This document shows, in pieces, positions 9,860 through 20,535 of a stretch of 64,000 bases of DNA. A program made the translations under genes and the position numbers. The notes beneath the pieces were generated by a model. The model saw only the letters and a list, made by a program, of their open reading frames with translations, did not search any database and was not told the DNA's origin. Numbering within the stretch: position 1 is the stretch's first letter; every line of letters begins with the position of its first letter. Source of the DNA: Sphingosinicella sp. YJ22 (GTDB taxonomy: Bacteria; Pseudomonadota; Alphaproteobacteria; Sphingomonadales; Sphingomonadaceae); assembly GCF_011320075.1 (NCBI RefSeq), contig NZ_JAANPA010000005.1, positions 1 to 64,000 on the forward strand, written 5' to 3'.

Positions 9860-9942
9860 CGTCATCCCCGCGAAAGCGGGGATCCAGCTTCTGTCTCGCG
9901 GTGTGGGAAAGGAAGCTGGATTCCCGCCTTCGCGGGAATGAC
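9860..9942. repeat. Palindromic intergenic repeat, family B (copy 2)
   Basis: The left arm starts CGTCATCCCCGCGAAAGCGG and the right arm reads GCTGGATTCCCGCCTTCGCG then GGAATGAC. It is the same element as at 6806-6889. It lies between divergently transcribed genes (VWA protein and chemotaxis receptor). Confidence 0.8.
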
Positions 9943-10033
9943 AGGAGAGGGCGTACGCATCCCCCTGGTTAACCCGGCCTCAACCACTTCGTCCTAACAC
10001 CGACCGCGAAACAACCAACATGGAGCGGGGACC

Positions 10034-11443
10034 TTGGCGAGTTCGGCGGTGGAACAGGCTGACAGCGCGGCGATCAATCAGGTCGCGCGCAATTGCGGTC
10101 GCCTCGCGATCGAGTGCAGCGACGTGTCCGGCTACGTCAACGGCGTCTCTCAGCGCATCTCCGAGAATCTGAAGACTCTCGACCAACTCGAGGACGTCAC
10201 CAGCCAGCTCCTCAACGACCAGGTCCGGGTCGCGGATTCGACCGACGAGGCGCACATGCTCGCCGAGCAGGCGCGTTCCAAGCTGGAGGCGGGCAGGGCG
10301 GCGATCGAGGACACGATCCGCGTCTTCTCCGGCCTCACCGACCTCGTCGTCCAGCTCGGCGACCGGATGCAGGGCTTCGCCGAGGCGATGACCAGCGTTC
10401 GCACCGTCTCCTCGAGCATCGAATCGATCGCCAAGAAGACCAACATGCTCGCGCTCAATGCCACCATCGAGGCGGCGCGCGCGGGCGAGGCCGGCCGCAC
10501 CTTCGCGGTCGTCGCCGCCGAGGTGAAGAAGCTCGCCCACGACACCCGCACCGCCACCATGGAGATCGGCGAGACCGTCGCGTCGCTGACCCGCGAGGCG
10601 GAAGCCGTCACCAGCGAGATCAAGGCCGGAGTCGAGACCAGCCGTCTCGCCCAGGGCTCCTTCTCCAAGATCAACGAGACCGTCCGCGACGTCGCCGACC
10701 TCGTGTCGATGGTCGACCGCCAGACCGAGGGCATCGCCCAGTCGACCGGCCTCATCCAGCAGAGCGTCGACCGGGTGAAGAGCGGCCTCGACGCCTTCGC
10801 CGCCGACGCCCGCGCCAATGGCGGCCAATTGAAGGACGCGCACGAGCGGCTCGGCCGCCTCGAATTGCTGTCCAACGACATGCTCGACCGTCTCGCCAGC
10901 TCCGGCGTGGCGATCGACGACACGCCGTTCATCCAGTTCGCGCAGCGCTCCTGCTTCGAGATCAAGCGGGTGGTCGAGGCCGGCATCGCCGAGGGCAAGG
11001 TCAAGCACGAGGACGTGTTCGACTTCGATTACAGGCCGATACCCGGCACCAATCCGGTCCAGTACGAGGTGCGCTTCTGCGCGTTCGCCGACATCCACAT
11101 CCGGCCGATCCTCGACCGGCTGATGGCCGAGGAGCCGCGCCTGATCGCCGCCGCTCTCACCGACATCAACGGCTATCTGCCGACCCATATCAGCGAGCGC
11201 TCGCAGCCCCAGGGCCCCGACCCGAAATGGAATGCCGAGCATTGCCGCAACCGCCGCAATTTCCTCGACGACAGCACCCGCCGCGCCATCGCCAGCACCA
11301 AGGAAGCGATGCTCGCCACCTACGGCATGGATCTCGGCAACGGCCGCTATCTGCCGGTGAAGAACGTGTTCGTGCCGTTGTTCATCAACGGCCAGCGCTG
11401 GGGCAATTTCGAAATGGCCTATCGCGACGAGACGGTCGCCTAA
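10034..11443 (+). CDS. Soluble methyl-accepting chemotaxis protein with C-terminal sensor-like domain
   Basis: A 469-residue receptor with no transmembrane segment, so probably cytoplasmic. The signalling hairpin tip is clear at about residues 136-170 ([31 protein letters not shown]), flanked by coiled coils. After about residue 295 comes a globular domain ending in NGYLPTH ... NRRNFLDD ... [21 protein letters not shown], a tail seen in other alphaproteobacterial receptors. The start is a TTG at 10034 preceded by GGAGCGGGG; other starts are possible. No other che genes are beside it. Confidence 0.88.
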   Translation: MASSAVEQADSAAINQVARNCGRLAIECSDVSGYVNGVSQRISENLKTLDQLEDVTSQLLNDQVRVADSTDEAHMLAEQARSKLEAGRAAIEDTIRVFSGLTDLVVQLGDRMQGFAEAMTSVRTVSSSIESIAKKTNMLALNATIEAARAGEAGRTFAVVAAEVKKLAHDTRTATMEIGETVASLTREAEAVTSEIKAGVETSRLAQGSFSKINETVRDVADLVSMVDRQTEGIAQSTGLIQQSVDRVKSGLDAFAADARANGGQLKDAHERLGRLELLSNDMLDRLASSGVAIDDTPFIQFAQRSCFEIKRVVEAGIAEGKVKHEDVFDFDYRPIPGTNPVQYEVRFCAFADIHIRPILDRLMAEEPRLIAAALTDINGYLPTHISERSQPQGPDPKWNAEHCRNRRNFLDDSTRRAIASTKEAMLATYGMDLGNGRYLPVKNVFVPLFINGQRWGNFEMAYRDETVA

Positions 11444-11572
11444 GCCGTTGCGGTCAGTTCTGTCGCCTAACGCTTAGGTCGGCGCGGGCTCGGGCCGAAA
11501 TCGCGCCACAAAGTTATTTTCCTTCCTGGTCAGCCGTGCTTGTATGCGCGGCGGGTTGATCAGGGGGGATCC

Positions 11573-12496
11573 ATGAAGAAGCTGACCGCTATTGTGGCGG
11601 TATTGTTCGCCTTCGGCCTCGGCGGCTGCGGGACGCAGGCCGTCGAGTGTGGTTCCGAGGATGCCATCGCGACCGTCAAGCCCATCTTCCAAGAGGAAGT
11701 ACAGCGGCTGATTACCGAGCAGTCCCGCAACGCCGAGGGTGGCCGCTTTGCATCCAATGCCGAAGTTCGCGCCGCGGTCCGGCAGGCGGACGTGACGCTC
11801 GCGGACGTCCGCACGACCAACCGCGATCCCAACAGCACGCGCCGCTTCTGTACCGGGATGTTGCAGGTGACCCTGCCGGCGGATCTGGTTGAGAATTCGG
11901 ATCGCACCCGTCGAATGATCGACGAGAATGACGACGTTAATGCGCTGGCTGACCGCAACAACATCGACCGCAACGTCAACCGGTTCGAGGCCGAGATCGA
12001 ATATTCGGTTCAGCCAACGGACGATGGGCGCAGCGTTCATGCCGAGGTTCAGGAAGCGAGTAATGTGTTCGGCTTTTTTGCTGAGCTGCTCATCTCGCAC
12101 CTCGCCAGCGGCGAGGTGCGCGAAGCGCGAGCTGCTGAGGAGAATGCGATGGCAGACCAACGCCGGCAGGAGGAGCAACTCGCCCAGGAACAGGAAAGCG
12201 CACTCGCTGAGCAGCGTCAGGCCTCGCTTGAGCAGGTTCGCGCCGAGTTGAGGCTGGCTGAGCAGACGATCAACGCCGTCTGGGGAGCCATTCCTTCGGA
12301 CCGGCGCCAGTCCATTCTCGAGATGCAGAGGGCCTGGATCCGCCGCAAGAACGCCGACTGCAGGGTCGAGGCCGCTTCGGCGTCAATCGAGCCGAGCGAG
12401 CGAGAGATCGCGCGCATGCGCTGCGAAACCCGGATGAATCAGGAGCGATCCAACCAGCTTCGGCAATATGTTAGCTACGGCGATGACGGCGCGTAG
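11573..12496 (+). CDS. Lipoprotein with C-terminal LprI-like domain
   Basis: A 307-residue predicted lipoprotein. A signal peptide ends in the lipobox LGGC (Cys at about residue 19). The middle is unrecognised; about residues 180-230 form a charged coiled coil rich in Gln/Glu/Arg. The last 80 residues match the LprI / DUF1311 pattern, with RAWIRRKNADC and a second conserved Cys (MRCET), a domain found in periplasmic lysozyme inhibitors. ATG 11573 has a GGGGGGA ribosome site; an upstream in-frame start is less likely. Confidence 0.8.
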   Translation: MKKLTAIVAVLFAFGLGGCGTQAVECGSEDAIATVKPIFQEEVQRLITEQSRNAEGGRFASNAEVRAAVRQADVTLADVRTTNRDPNSTRRFCTGMLQVTLPADLVENSDRTRRMIDENDDVNALADRNNIDRNVNRFEAEIEYSVQPTDDGRSVHAEVQEASNVFGFFAELLISHLASGEVREARAAEENAMADQRRQEEQLAQEQESALAEQRQASLEQVRAELRLAEQTINAVWGAIPSDRRQSILEMQRAWIRRKNADCRVEAASASIEPSEREIARMRCETRMNQERSNQLRQYVSYGDDGA

Positions 12497-12526
12497 CCGA
12501 AGCTTACCGTCCGGACGCCTTGATGC

Positions 12527-13369
<843 letters not shown>

Positions 13370-13406
13370 GGCGCGGGCCTACCGGGCCGGCCGTTGCGGG
13401 GCAAGC

Positions 13407-14075
13407 TCAGGCCGCGATTCTCGCCTGGGCCCGGGCCTGGAGCAGGTCCCACAGGCCGCGATGCTGGAGCGCGACCTGCTCGGCGCCGAAGCGCATCGCG
13501 CGGCTCATCGCCGGGTCCGTCGCGGCCGTCTCGACCAGCCCGGCGATCGCCGCACGGTGGTCGCCGGCGCGGGGCGGCGGGGTGACCCCGAAGCGGTCGG
13601 CGGCGGTGTCGAGTACGGTCCGGATCACCGCCCAGTCGGCGGCGACGGCGAGCGCGGCGCCGACCGAGCAGCCGCGCCGTTCGGACTTGGCGAGGGTGGC
13701 GAGGGCGTGGCGGGTCGCGGCGATCGCCGCTTCGCTGCCGCTGCCGCGGGTCGGCGGGATCGGGCCGGCCTCGACCGCGAGCCGGGCGAGGAAGGCGCGC
13801 TCGCGGCTGAAGGCGTCGCCGGCTTCGGCCAGCCAGGCGCGGCTCGGCGGATCGATGGTGCGCGCCGCCACCAGCTCGACGAGCGAGGGATATTGGCCGT
13901 GCAGGGCGCACAGGAAATGAATGGCGTCGGCAAGGTTGTGTGGCGCGGTCGGGCTGGCCAGCAGAAGCTCGCTCGCCGGATAGGCATGCGAACCGCTGCC
14001 ATGATCGTCGACGCAATCGAGCAGCAGACAGCCGGAACGGGCCTCTTGCCTCAGTCCGATCGGATGTGATGCCAT
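13407..14075 (-). CDS. Conserved hypothetical protein, helical (DUF6975-like)
   Basis: A 222-residue, Ala-rich, mostly helical protein without signal peptide or membrane segments. I recall similar proteins in sphingomonads next to the MoxR ATPase, placed in a domain of unknown function, but the family name is from memory. It begins with an ATG preceded by a good GGGAGGAG ribosome site and lies 37 bases upstream of the MoxR gene on the same strand, so the two are probably cotranscribed. Confidence 0.65.
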   Translation of the reverse strand: MASHPIGLRQEARSGCLLLDCVDDHGSGSHAYPASELLLASPTAPHNLADAIHFLCALHGQYPSLVELVAARTIDPPSRAWLAEAGDAFSRERAFLARLAVEAGPIPPTRGSGSEAAIAATRHALATLAKSERRGCSVGAALAVAADWAVIRTVLDTAADRFGVTPPPRAGDHRAAIAGLVETAATDPAMSRAMRFGAEQVALQHRGLWDLLQARAQARIAA

Positions 14076-14241
14076 GCAGCTCCTCCCGGCGCCGAGCCCC
14101 CCTGGCGCGCTCGCGCTGTCTAGCGCGGGCGGGGTAAAGAGGGGGTAAAGCCGGGCGGGATTGTTGATCCATGTCGGCGATTCCGCTGGGCGGGGAGGGG
14201 TCTGGTGGCCGGCTTCGCGAGGGAAGGGGTCAGACCAAGGC

Positions 14242-14607
14242 TTACTGCCTCGGGCGGACCGTGACGAACGTGCCGTGGCCGCGGTGGAGGCGGCGAACGA
14301 AGCCCGGCGCGAGCGGCTCGGCGAACATCAGGCCGACATTCATCAGCCGCACCCAGCGCACCCAGGCGAAGACCTGGTGGTCGTCGGCGAAGCAGACGGT
14401 GACGAAGGCGCCGACGTCCAGCGCCTCGTCGCAGATTCCGGAAAAGCCGCCGCACGACAGGTCGCGGACTCGGACCGAGCAGCTCCTGCCCTTGGCGATG
14501 ACCTCGAGCGGATAGCCCTGGAACGGCACACGGGGATGGGCGCGCGCCTCCCCGCTCGCCGCCGCCACGGGGGCGGTCGTGCCTGGATTCTGTTCGCGGC
14601 CCGGCAT
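14242..14607 (-). CDS. PilZ domain protein (c-di-GMP-binding candidate)
   Basis: A 121-residue protein consisting of one PilZ domain. Both ligand motifs are visible: RxxxR at residues 22-26 (RAHPR) and DxSxxG at 49-54 (DLSCGG). This predicts binding of cyclic di-GMP. The ATG at 14607 is preferred; a TTG three codons upstream is an alternative. It is divergent from a CheY-like gene. Confidence 0.88.
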   Translation of the reverse strand: MPGREQNPGTTAPVAAASGEARAHPRVPFQGYPLEVIAKGRSCSVRVRDLSCGGFSGICDEALDVGAFVTVCFADDHQVFAWVRWVRLMNVGLMFAEPLAPGFVRRLHRGHGTFVTVRPRQ

Positions 14608-14771
14608 CGATTCCAAGACTGTCCTCGTGTCCGCCCTTCGTTGAACGGAAAATGCGGCGTTTAGAAAGAGATCACCCCGCCGACGCTAAAGGGGCGAGGT
14701 AAAGCCCCGGTTAAACCCGCGCGCCGCCGCGGTAACGAAGGCGAAATGGATCCGCGCTATGAGCATGGGTC

Positions 14772-15251
14772 ATGACCCAGCCATGCGAGAACGACGTCCC
14801 CGAGCTCCCGGTCCACGCGTGGGACCAGGACAGCGCGTCGGTGACCCCCGACCAGCTCAAGGTCCTGATCGTCGATGACGACGAGATGATGCACCGGCTG
14901 GTGCGCAGCGCGCTCACCGAATTCGGCTTCACCCGGATCGAGGTCGCCGCCGACGGCGCCGCCGGCCTCGCCGCGGTCGAGCGCGAGATCCCGGACATCA
15001 TCATCTCCGACTATCACATGCCGGAGATGCATGGGCTCGACTTCGTCGAGGCGGTGCGCGGCGACGAGGCGCGCGACGAGATCGTGATCATCATGCTGAG
15101 CGCCCATGACGACCTCAATGTGATCGAGGGCGCGCGCGATCTCGGCGCCGACACGTTCATGGTCAAGCCGTTCCACCGCGCCGACCTCAAGCAGCTGATC
15201 GAGACCCTCTACCACCGCTTCAACTGCGCTCGGATCGCCTGGCCGGCGTGA
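14772..15251 (+). CDS. Single-domain response regulator (CheY-like)
   Basis: A 159-residue protein with a receiver domain from about residue 28. The acidic pocket is VDDDE, the phosphoacceptor is D80 (IIISDYHMPEMHG), and the conserved Lys is in FMVKPFH. There is a 27-residue N-terminal extension and no output domain. No cognate kinase is adjacent. The start at ATG 14772 leaves a plausible extension; the receiver itself is certain. Confidence 0.9.
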   Translation: MTQPCENDVPELPVHAWDQDSASVTPDQLKVLIVDDDEMMHRLVRSALTEFGFTRIEVAADGAAGLAAVEREIPDIIISDYHMPEMHGLDFVEAVRGDEARDEIVIIMLSAHDDLNVIEGARDLGADTFMVKPFHRADLKQLIETLYHRFNCARIAWPA

Positions 15252-15263
15252 CGGCTCTGCCGG

Positions 15264-15527
15264 TCAGCGCAGCTGGCTGTCCTTGCTGCCGCGCCGGTTG
15301 AAGCCCGCCGCGACGACACGGCCGTCGCGCTGCGACTGGCAGGGGACGCAGGTGCGCGCGCCGGGGAGGGCGCGGCGCCGCGCCTCGGGGATCTCGTCGC
15401 CGCATTCGACGCAATGGGTCTCGCCGTCGCCGCCGGCCATGCGCGCTCGGGCGGCTAGGATCGCGTCCCTGACCGTGTCGTCGATCTGATCCTGCACCGC
15501 GCCGTCGCGGGTCCAGCCGCCAGCCAT
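15264..15527 (-). CDS. DksA/TraR-type C4 zinc-finger protein
   Basis: An 87-residue protein with a four-cysteine zinc finger CVECGDEIPEARR ... CVPCQ, the C-terminal signature of DksA/TraR proteins (YbiI-like short form). The coiled-coil N-terminus of full DksA is missing, as in TraR-sized relatives. Such proteins may bind RNA polymerase; function here is unproven. It is convergent with the CheY-like gene. Confidence 0.85.
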   Translation of the reverse strand: MAGGWTRDGAVQDQIDDTVRDAILAARARMAGGDGETHCVECGDEIPEARRRALPGARTCVPCQSQRDGRVVAAGFNRRGSKDSQLR

Positions 15528-15997
15528 TCCTGCTGCCTCTTTGCCTGTGTTGCGAACGGCCTAGATGGGGTTTGCGTTCCGATTTTTGAAGGCGCGCGGG
15601 CGGCTCGGGAAGCGCGGCTGCGGGGGGAAGTTGACGAGCGCGAAAGTCACGACTGTCACGAAAGTCACATGGAATCGCAGGGTCTCGGGGCTGGAGCGAA
15701 GCGGCGTCGCGGGTGAGACTGAGGGGGTTGAGTCGCGCGGGCACCGGGCGACGCTGACAGGCGAAATCCTATTTGTATCCAACAAAATGCGGTGGGGTTG
15801 CCCGGCCGCCGAACGGGCGCCCCTCGACTTCGCTCGGGACGAGCGGGAGGTGGGTGTGCATTCACCCGTTTCAGATCGGGCGCGCGAGCGGGCAACCGGC
15901 GGGTAGGAGGCCGATGTCCGCGACGGGCGGAAAGCGGGTCGTTCATCGCGTGTGAAGGCAGCGTGAGCGATCGGTGAGGGCCGAAGGGGAGGGTGCG
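15528..15997. other. Intergenic stretch without a supported gene
   Basis: About 470 bases separate the DksA-like gene from the next small gene. It holds a family C repeat near 15817-15847 and a cluster of GTCAC-containing half-sites around 15645-15670 (AAAGTCACGACTGTCACGAA). Open frames here have repeat-derived translations and no recognisable family, so I annotate no gene. Confidence 0.6.
15817..15847. repeat. Short repeat, family C
   Basis: The core CCCTCGACTTCGCTCGGGAC followed by GAGCGG recurs, in either orientation, at 22458-22488, 22506-22535 and 22872-22905. It contains a small hairpin (GAGCGAAG-type centre). Only short interspersed copies are seen. Confidence 0.75.
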
Positions 15998-16390
15998 ATG
16001 ATCGCGATCATGTTGGCGCTGCTGGCGACCGAGCAACAGCCGCGGGAAGTGGATGTGGCGCGGCCGGAGCGGTGGATCCCGCAAAATCTCGCGCCGATCG
16101 ATGACGACGCACTGATCGATTTCGTTCGGCGCCCGTTCGATCCGATGAGCGACCAGACCCGTTGGCCGCGGTCGCTCGGAACGCATCGCGGCGTCGCCGT
16201 GATCGTGAGCTACACCTGCTCGGACCTGTGCCCGGACTATACGAAGCGAATCGTGCGCTACAATCTGCTGCCCGGCGAGGAGTGCACGCGGGCCGGGGGC
16301 ATCTCGAAGGATATCGTCGTGCCGAGGGGCATCGGCACCGGGCTCCGGCGCTACTGCATCCCCGCGGTCACCGATCCGTATCAGCGCTGA
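15998..16390 (+). CDS. Small exported hypothetical protein with paired cysteines
   Basis: A 130-residue protein starting at an ATG preceded by GGGGAGGG. A short hydrophobic N-terminus (MIAIMLALLA) suggests a weak signal peptide or anchor. The centre has SYTCSDLCPDYTKR, then a third Cys in GEECTR and a fourth near the end (RRYC), which could form two disulfides in the periplasm. I do not recognise a family. It is followed by a convergent DUF2188 gene. Confidence 0.55.
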   Translation: MIAIMLALLATEQQPREVDVARPERWIPQNLAPIDDDALIDFVRRPFDPMSDQTRWPRSLGTHRGVAVIVSYTCSDLCPDYTKRIVRYNLLPGEECTRAGGISKDIVVPRGIGTGLRRYCIPAVTDPYQR

Positions 16391-16413
16391 GCCGGTCGGT
16401 CAGGCTCCGCGGC

Positions 16414-16644
16414 TCAGGCGCGGTCCCTCGGCGGGTTGGGATCGCGGCCGTGGCTGTCGGAGCGCTGGATGCGCCCGTCGCGGCCGTGGACCTGGAGCTC
16501 GGTCTCCTGGTTGCGGCTGATCGTCCGGCCGAGCGTCTCGGCCTCGGCCTTGGTGCCGGTGACGTGGCTGGCGCGCTCGCCGCCGTCTCGCTTGACCTGC
16601 CAGCCGTCCTCGTGGGGCATCACCCTGTGCGTGTCGCGGGACAT
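16414..16644 (-). CDS. DUF2188 small protein
   Basis: A 76-residue polar protein with the DUF2188 pattern: RVMPHEDGWQVKRDGGERAS, then TKAEAETLGRTISRNQ and HGRDGRIQ. The family is widespread and uncharacterised. The ATG at 16644 gives the expected length; an in-frame start seven codons upstream is less likely. Confidence 0.8.
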   Translation of the reverse strand: MSRDTHRVMPHEDGWQVKRDGGERASHVTGTKAEAETLGRTISRNQETELQVHGRDGRIQRSDSHGRDPNPPRDRA

Positions 16645-16744
16645 GAGTTGCTCCTTCGATATCAACGTCCCGCCGCCAACGCTCCGGCGGCCGCGCGGTT
16701 CTCGCGACCGCCGGGCGATGCGACCGGTGGAATCGCCCGAGCGA

Positions 16745-17257
16745 TCAGTCGCTCACTTCGGTGAGCGTCGTGGTCTCGGGCTTCGGCAGGCCGCCGGCCT
16801 TGTACCGGGCCGTCAGCTCCTCCTTGCGGGCGCGCATCCGGTCGCCGAGCTCGTCCATGTCGAGGCCGGCCTTGCGCGCCTGGGAGAACATGCCCTCCAT
16901 GCGCTTCTCCTCCTCCTCGACATGGTGCTCGATCTGCTCGGAGAGGACCTTGACCTTGGCATCGTAGAAGTCGTCGTCGGGGCCGCCCGCCTCGATCTCG
17001 GCGATCAGCACCTTGGCGCCGTCATGCTCGACATAGGCTTCCTTCAAGAGGTCGTCCTCGATCTTGCCCTCGCAGGCGGGATAGAAAATCTCCTCCTCGA
17101 TCTGCGCATGGATGGTGAGCTCCATGCAGATGCGCTGGGCGATGTCGCGCTTGCGGCCGTCGCCGGAGGCCTTCTCGAATTTCTCGAAGAGGGCCTCGAC
17201 CTCGCGGTGGTCGGCTTTGAGCAGGGCGATGGCGTCGGGTTTGGTTTCGGTGGGCAT
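16745..17257 (-). CDS. Hemerythrin HHE-domain protein
   Basis: A 170-residue helical protein with the HHE cation-binding pattern: LLKADHREVEALFEKFE, HAQIEEEIFYPA, YVEHDGAK and EHHVEEEEKRMEGM provide the iron-binding His and Glu residues. Such proteins bind oxygen or sense and buffer reactive species. The ATG at 17257 has the ribosome site GGAGTCCTT; an in-frame upstream extension to 17416 looks non-coding. Confidence 0.92.
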   Translation of the reverse strand: MPTETKPDAIALLKADHREVEALFEKFEKASGDGRKRDIAQRICMELTIHAQIEEEIFYPACEGKIEDDLLKEAYVEHDGAKVLIAEIEAGGPDDDFYDAKVKVLSEQIEHHVEEEEKRMEGMFSQARKAGLDMDELGDRMRARKEELTARYKAGGLPKPETTTLTEVSD

Positions 17258-17462
17258 GGTAAGGACTCCGTGGGGATTCGTTCGCAGAACAAAAACTGCC
17301 CCGCGTCCGTTCCGCCGCAAATTCCGGTGATGTGGTGGGGCTTTTCTCCTCGTGTCGGCCTCCGCAGGCCCAGAGATCAGCTCCCGGCGAGTCGGCGTTG
17401 CAGCGCCGCCTGCCATCTGGCAAATTGCCTAGAGATGGCAAATCTATGGGGGGAGACGGTCT

Positions 17463-17933
17463 GTGGCCGATCCGACGAATGAGGAGCTGATCAGCATCTG
17501 GGCTAAAGCGGTGGATACTCAGATGCATTTCAATGAGATGTCGGTAAAATCTCGGCAGCTCGGCTTAACATTCGTTACCGCAGCTCTCGCCCTTGCTGTT
17601 GTCCTAATCACCCAAAGCAGAGATTTTGCCATAAATTTCTCTACCCAGTGGGGAGAATTTAAACTTCACTTGGCGGTTTTACTCGTAGCTGCTGCGGCGT
17701 TTGGCTTAGGAGCTGTGAGGACGCTCGATCTCTCCGTTTACCACAGAATGCTTAAAGCTCTCGACAGCTTGCCGGCCCCCTCTTCAATGTGCAAACCAAA
17801 GCACGACAATATGTCGAAGAAACTTTTATCCAAGACAAAATCCGGCCGAGCCGAGGCCTTGTTTCTCGAAAACTCCTTGGCCCTAATGATCTCCTCGTCT
17901 CGCCAGTGCGAGATGGCTACCAGCTTCGGATAG
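17463..17933 (+). pseudogene. Membrane-protein fragment in low-G+C scar
   Basis: An open frame of 156 codons. The first 100 residues look genuine, with two transmembrane helices (FVTAALALAVVLITQ and AVLLVAAAAFGLGAV) and an intervening polar loop. After about residue 103 the frame runs antisense through the HAD fragment at 17738-18448 and loses protein-like character. The likely reading is the 5' part of a membrane protein joined to foreign DNA. Base composition is clearly poorer in G+C than the flanks, suggesting transfer followed by decay. Confidence 0.55.
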
Positions 17934-18448
17934 AGATCCTGCTGAGAAACTGTGCCGTACTGCGCCCAAGCCACATCGACTCCTGCTGCATTGGCCATCG
18001 ACACGTCTTTGAACAGGCTATCCCCAACATATAGCGCTCTCGACGGATCGATATCTTCCCGCTCGCATATTTCGCGCAAAACTGACGGAGAGGGCTTCTG
18101 TTGGTGATGTGATAGCTCCACTAGCGTGAAGGCTTCGGTGGAACCGAAGTCACCACCAATGTGAGCCTCGGCACGTTCCCGGCAGTAGATCCGGTCAAAG
18201 TAAGGCTCCAAATTCAGTCTCTTGGCTCTGTCTTTTACAGCTAAGGGACGTGCTTCCGTATGACCAATAACACGGACACCATTCTCAAGAAGGACCCCTA
18301 GTGCCTCGTGAACACCAGGATAGGCGATTAAGGCATTCGACTTCGAGAGCCCAATCTCCGCCAGCGCTTTGACCAATGCTAACTCGGCGCCGCATCTGGA
18401 TTTAACGTCTATTTGGTCGGACGTGCGGGAGTTCCGCGATCGGGTCAT
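17738..18448 (-). pseudogene. HAD-superfamily hydrolase, N-terminally truncated
   Basis: A 236-codon frame whose body matches the C-terminal part of a HAD phosphatase: motif II Thr in RVIGHTEARP, motif III Lys in HQQKPSP and motif IV GDSLFKDVSMA are all present. Motif I (DxDxT/V), needed for catalysis, is absent, and the G+C content jumps at about 18415, just where the missing N-terminus should continue. It is therefore probably a truncated, inactive remnant. It is convergent with, and overlaps, the membrane-protein fragment. Confidence 0.65.
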
Positions 18449-18483
18449 CGGCGCAGGGATGCTGCAGTGACCGGGGGAGAGCG

Positions 18484-18509
18484 AAAAGGCCCCGCCGAAG
18501 CGGGGCCTT
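18484..18509 (-). terminator. Rho-independent terminator of rpoD
   Basis: A perfect 10-base stem AAGGCCCCGC/GCGGGGCCTT with a four-base loop lies five bases after the rpoD stop. Read on the minus strand it ends in TTTT. Confidence 0.9.
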
Positions 18510-18513
18510 GGTT

Positions 18514-20535
18514 TCACTGGTCGAGAAAGGACCGCATTTTCCGCGACCGCGACGGATGCTTCAGCTTCCTCAGCGCCTTCGCCTCGATCTGGCGGATGCG
18601 TTCGCGGGTGACGCTGAACTGCTGGCCCACCTCTTCGAGGGTGTGGTCGGTGTTCATGCCGATTCCGAAGCGCATGCGCAGGACTCGTTCCTCGCGGGGG
18701 GTGAGCGACGCGAGGACTCGGGTCACCGTCTCCTTGAGGTTGGCCTGGATCGCGGCGTCGACCGGGATGACCGCGTTCTTGTCCTCGATGAAGTCGCCGA
18801 GGTGGCTGTCTTCCTCGTCGCCGATCGGCGTCTCGAGGCTGATCGGCTCCTTGGCGATCTTCATCACCTTGCGGACCTTCTCGAGCGGCATCGACAGGCG
18901 CTCGGCGAGGTCCTCGGGCGTGGCCTCGCGGCCATGCTCGTGGAGGAACTGGCGGCCGGTGCGGACCAGCTTGTTGATCGTCTCGATCATGTGGACCGGG
19001 ATGCGGATGGTCCGCGCCTGGTCGGCGATCGAGCGGGTGATCGCCTGACGGATCCACCAGGTCGCGTAGGTGCTGAACTTGTAGCCGCGGCGGTACTCGA
19101 ACTTATCGACCGCCTTCATCAGGCCGATATTGCCCTCCTGGATGAGGTCCAGGAACTGAAGGCCGCGGTTGGTGTATTTCTTGGCGATCGAGATGACGAG
19201 GCGCAGGTTCGCCTCGACCATTTCCTTCTTGGCGATTCGCGCCTCGCGCTCCCCTTTTTGGACCTGGTTCACGATCCGGCGGAACTCGGCGAGGCTCATG
19301 CCGGTCGCCTGGGCGATGTCGGCGATCTCGGTGCGGATGCGCTCGATCGCATCGGCCTCGACGGTGCAGAAGGCGTGCCACTTGCGGTCAATGCCGCACA
19401 CGCGGTCGGCCCAGCTCTCGTCGAGCTCGCTGCCCATGTAGGAGTCGAGGAAGGCGCGGCGCGGCACCTTGTGGCGCTCGGCGAGACGGAGCATCTGGCC
19501 GCCCAGCGCGGTCAGCCGGCGGTTGTAGCTGTACAGCTGGTCGACGAGGAACTCGATCTTGGCGCCGTGGAACTGGACGCTCTCGACTTCCGCGGTGAGC
19601 TGGTCGCGAAGGCCCTGATATTTCTTCTCGTCGGCCTTGGAGAATTCCTGGCCGGCGCTCATCGCCTCCATGCGCGCGGCCTGGAGCTTGGAGAATTTCT
19701 TGTAGAGGTCGGTGATCCGGGCGAACTTCTCGAGCGCGTCCGGCTTCAGGGTCTCTTCCATCTGGGCGAGGGAAAGGGTGTTGTCCTCTTCCTCCTCCTC
19801 GGCGGCCGGACGCGGCGTGCGCCGCTCGACCATGCTATCCTCGTCCTCCTCCTCGGGAGCGTCCTCGACCTCTTCTTCTTCCTTGATCGTCGGGCCGGCA
19901 TTCTTTTCGCTGATCTCGCCGTCGCCGCCTTCGGCGCCTTCCTCGCTCTCGGTGAGCTGCTCGGCGGTCGGGCCCTTGGACAGCATCGCCTCGAGGTCGA
20001 GGATCTCGCGGAGCTGCATGTCGCCGCGGTTCAAGGCGTCGGACCAGTGGATGATCGCGTTGAAGGTGATCGGAGACTCACAGAGCCCCCAGATCATCGT
20101 GTCGCGGCCGGCCTCGATGCGCTTGGCGATGGCGATCTCGCCCTCGCGGCTGAGAAGCTCCACCGCGCCCATCTCGCGCAGGTACATGCGGACGGGATCG
20201 TCGGTGCGGTCGACGGTTTCCTTCTTCTTCTCGACGACGAAGGTCTCCGAGCCGTCGCCCTCCTCGGCGCCGTCGTCGGATTCCTTGTCGTCATCCTCCG
20301 AATCGTCGTTCTCGACGATGTTGACGCCCATCTCGCTGAGCGCGGACATCACGTCCTCGATCTGCTCGGAGGACATCTGGTCCTGGGGGAGGGCCTCGTT
20401 CAATTCGTCATAAGTGATGACTCCGCGCTTCTTGGCGCGGGCGATGAGCTTCTTGATCGAGGCTTCGTTGAGGTCGATCAGCGGCGCATCGCCTTCGTTG
20501 CGCTCGTCCGTCTCGGCCGTTTCAGTCTTCGCCAT
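18514..20535 (-). CDS. rpoD: Primary sigma factor RpoD (sigma-70)
   Basis: A 673-residue housekeeping sigma factor. Region 1.1 is at the N-terminus ([20 protein letters not shown]); an acidic Glu-rich insertion lies around residues 185-265. Region 2 contains [19 protein letters not shown], which melts and reads the -10 element, and region 4 ends with the helix-turn-helix [20 protein letters not shown] that reads the -35. Length is normal for alphaproteobacteria. Its ATG overlaps the end of dnaG by 14 bases, the common dnaG-rpoD arrangement. Confidence 0.98.
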   Translation of the reverse strand: MAKTETAETDERNEGDAPLIDLNEASIKKLIARAKKRGVITYDELNEALPQDQMSSEQIEDVMSALSEMGVNIVENDDSEDDDKESDDGAEEGDGSETFVVEKKKETVDRTDDPVRMYLREMGAVELLSREGEIAIAKRIEAGRDTMIWGLCESPITFNAIIHWSDALNRGDMQLREILDLEAMLSKGPTAEQLTESEEGAEGGDGEISEKNAGPTIKEEEEVEDAPEEEDEDSMVERRTPRPAAEEEEEDNTLSLAQMEETLKPDALEKFARITDLYKKFSKLQAARMEAMSAGQEFSKADEKKYQGLRDQLTAEVESVQFHGAKIEFLVDQLYSYNRRLTALGGQMLRLAERHKVPRRAFLDSYMGSELDESWADRVCGIDRKWHAFCTVEADAIERIRTEIADIAQATGMSLAEFRRIVNQVQKGEREARIAKKEMVEANLRLVISIAKKYTNRGLQFLDLIQEGNIGLMKAVDKFEYRRGYKFSTYATWWIRQAITRSIADQARTIRIPVHMIETINKLVRTGRQFLHEHGREATPEDLAERLSMPLEKVRKVMKIAKEPISLETPIGDEEDSHLGDFIEDKNAVIPVDAAIQANLKETVTRVLASLTPREERVLRMRFGIGMNTDHTLEEVGQQFSVTRERIRQIEAKALRKLKHPSRSRKMRSFLDQ

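Noticed and set aside
15565-15906. Possible small gene in the gap after the DksA-like gene
   Set aside because: Half of it is translated family C repeat and the rest has no recognisable pattern or convincing start.
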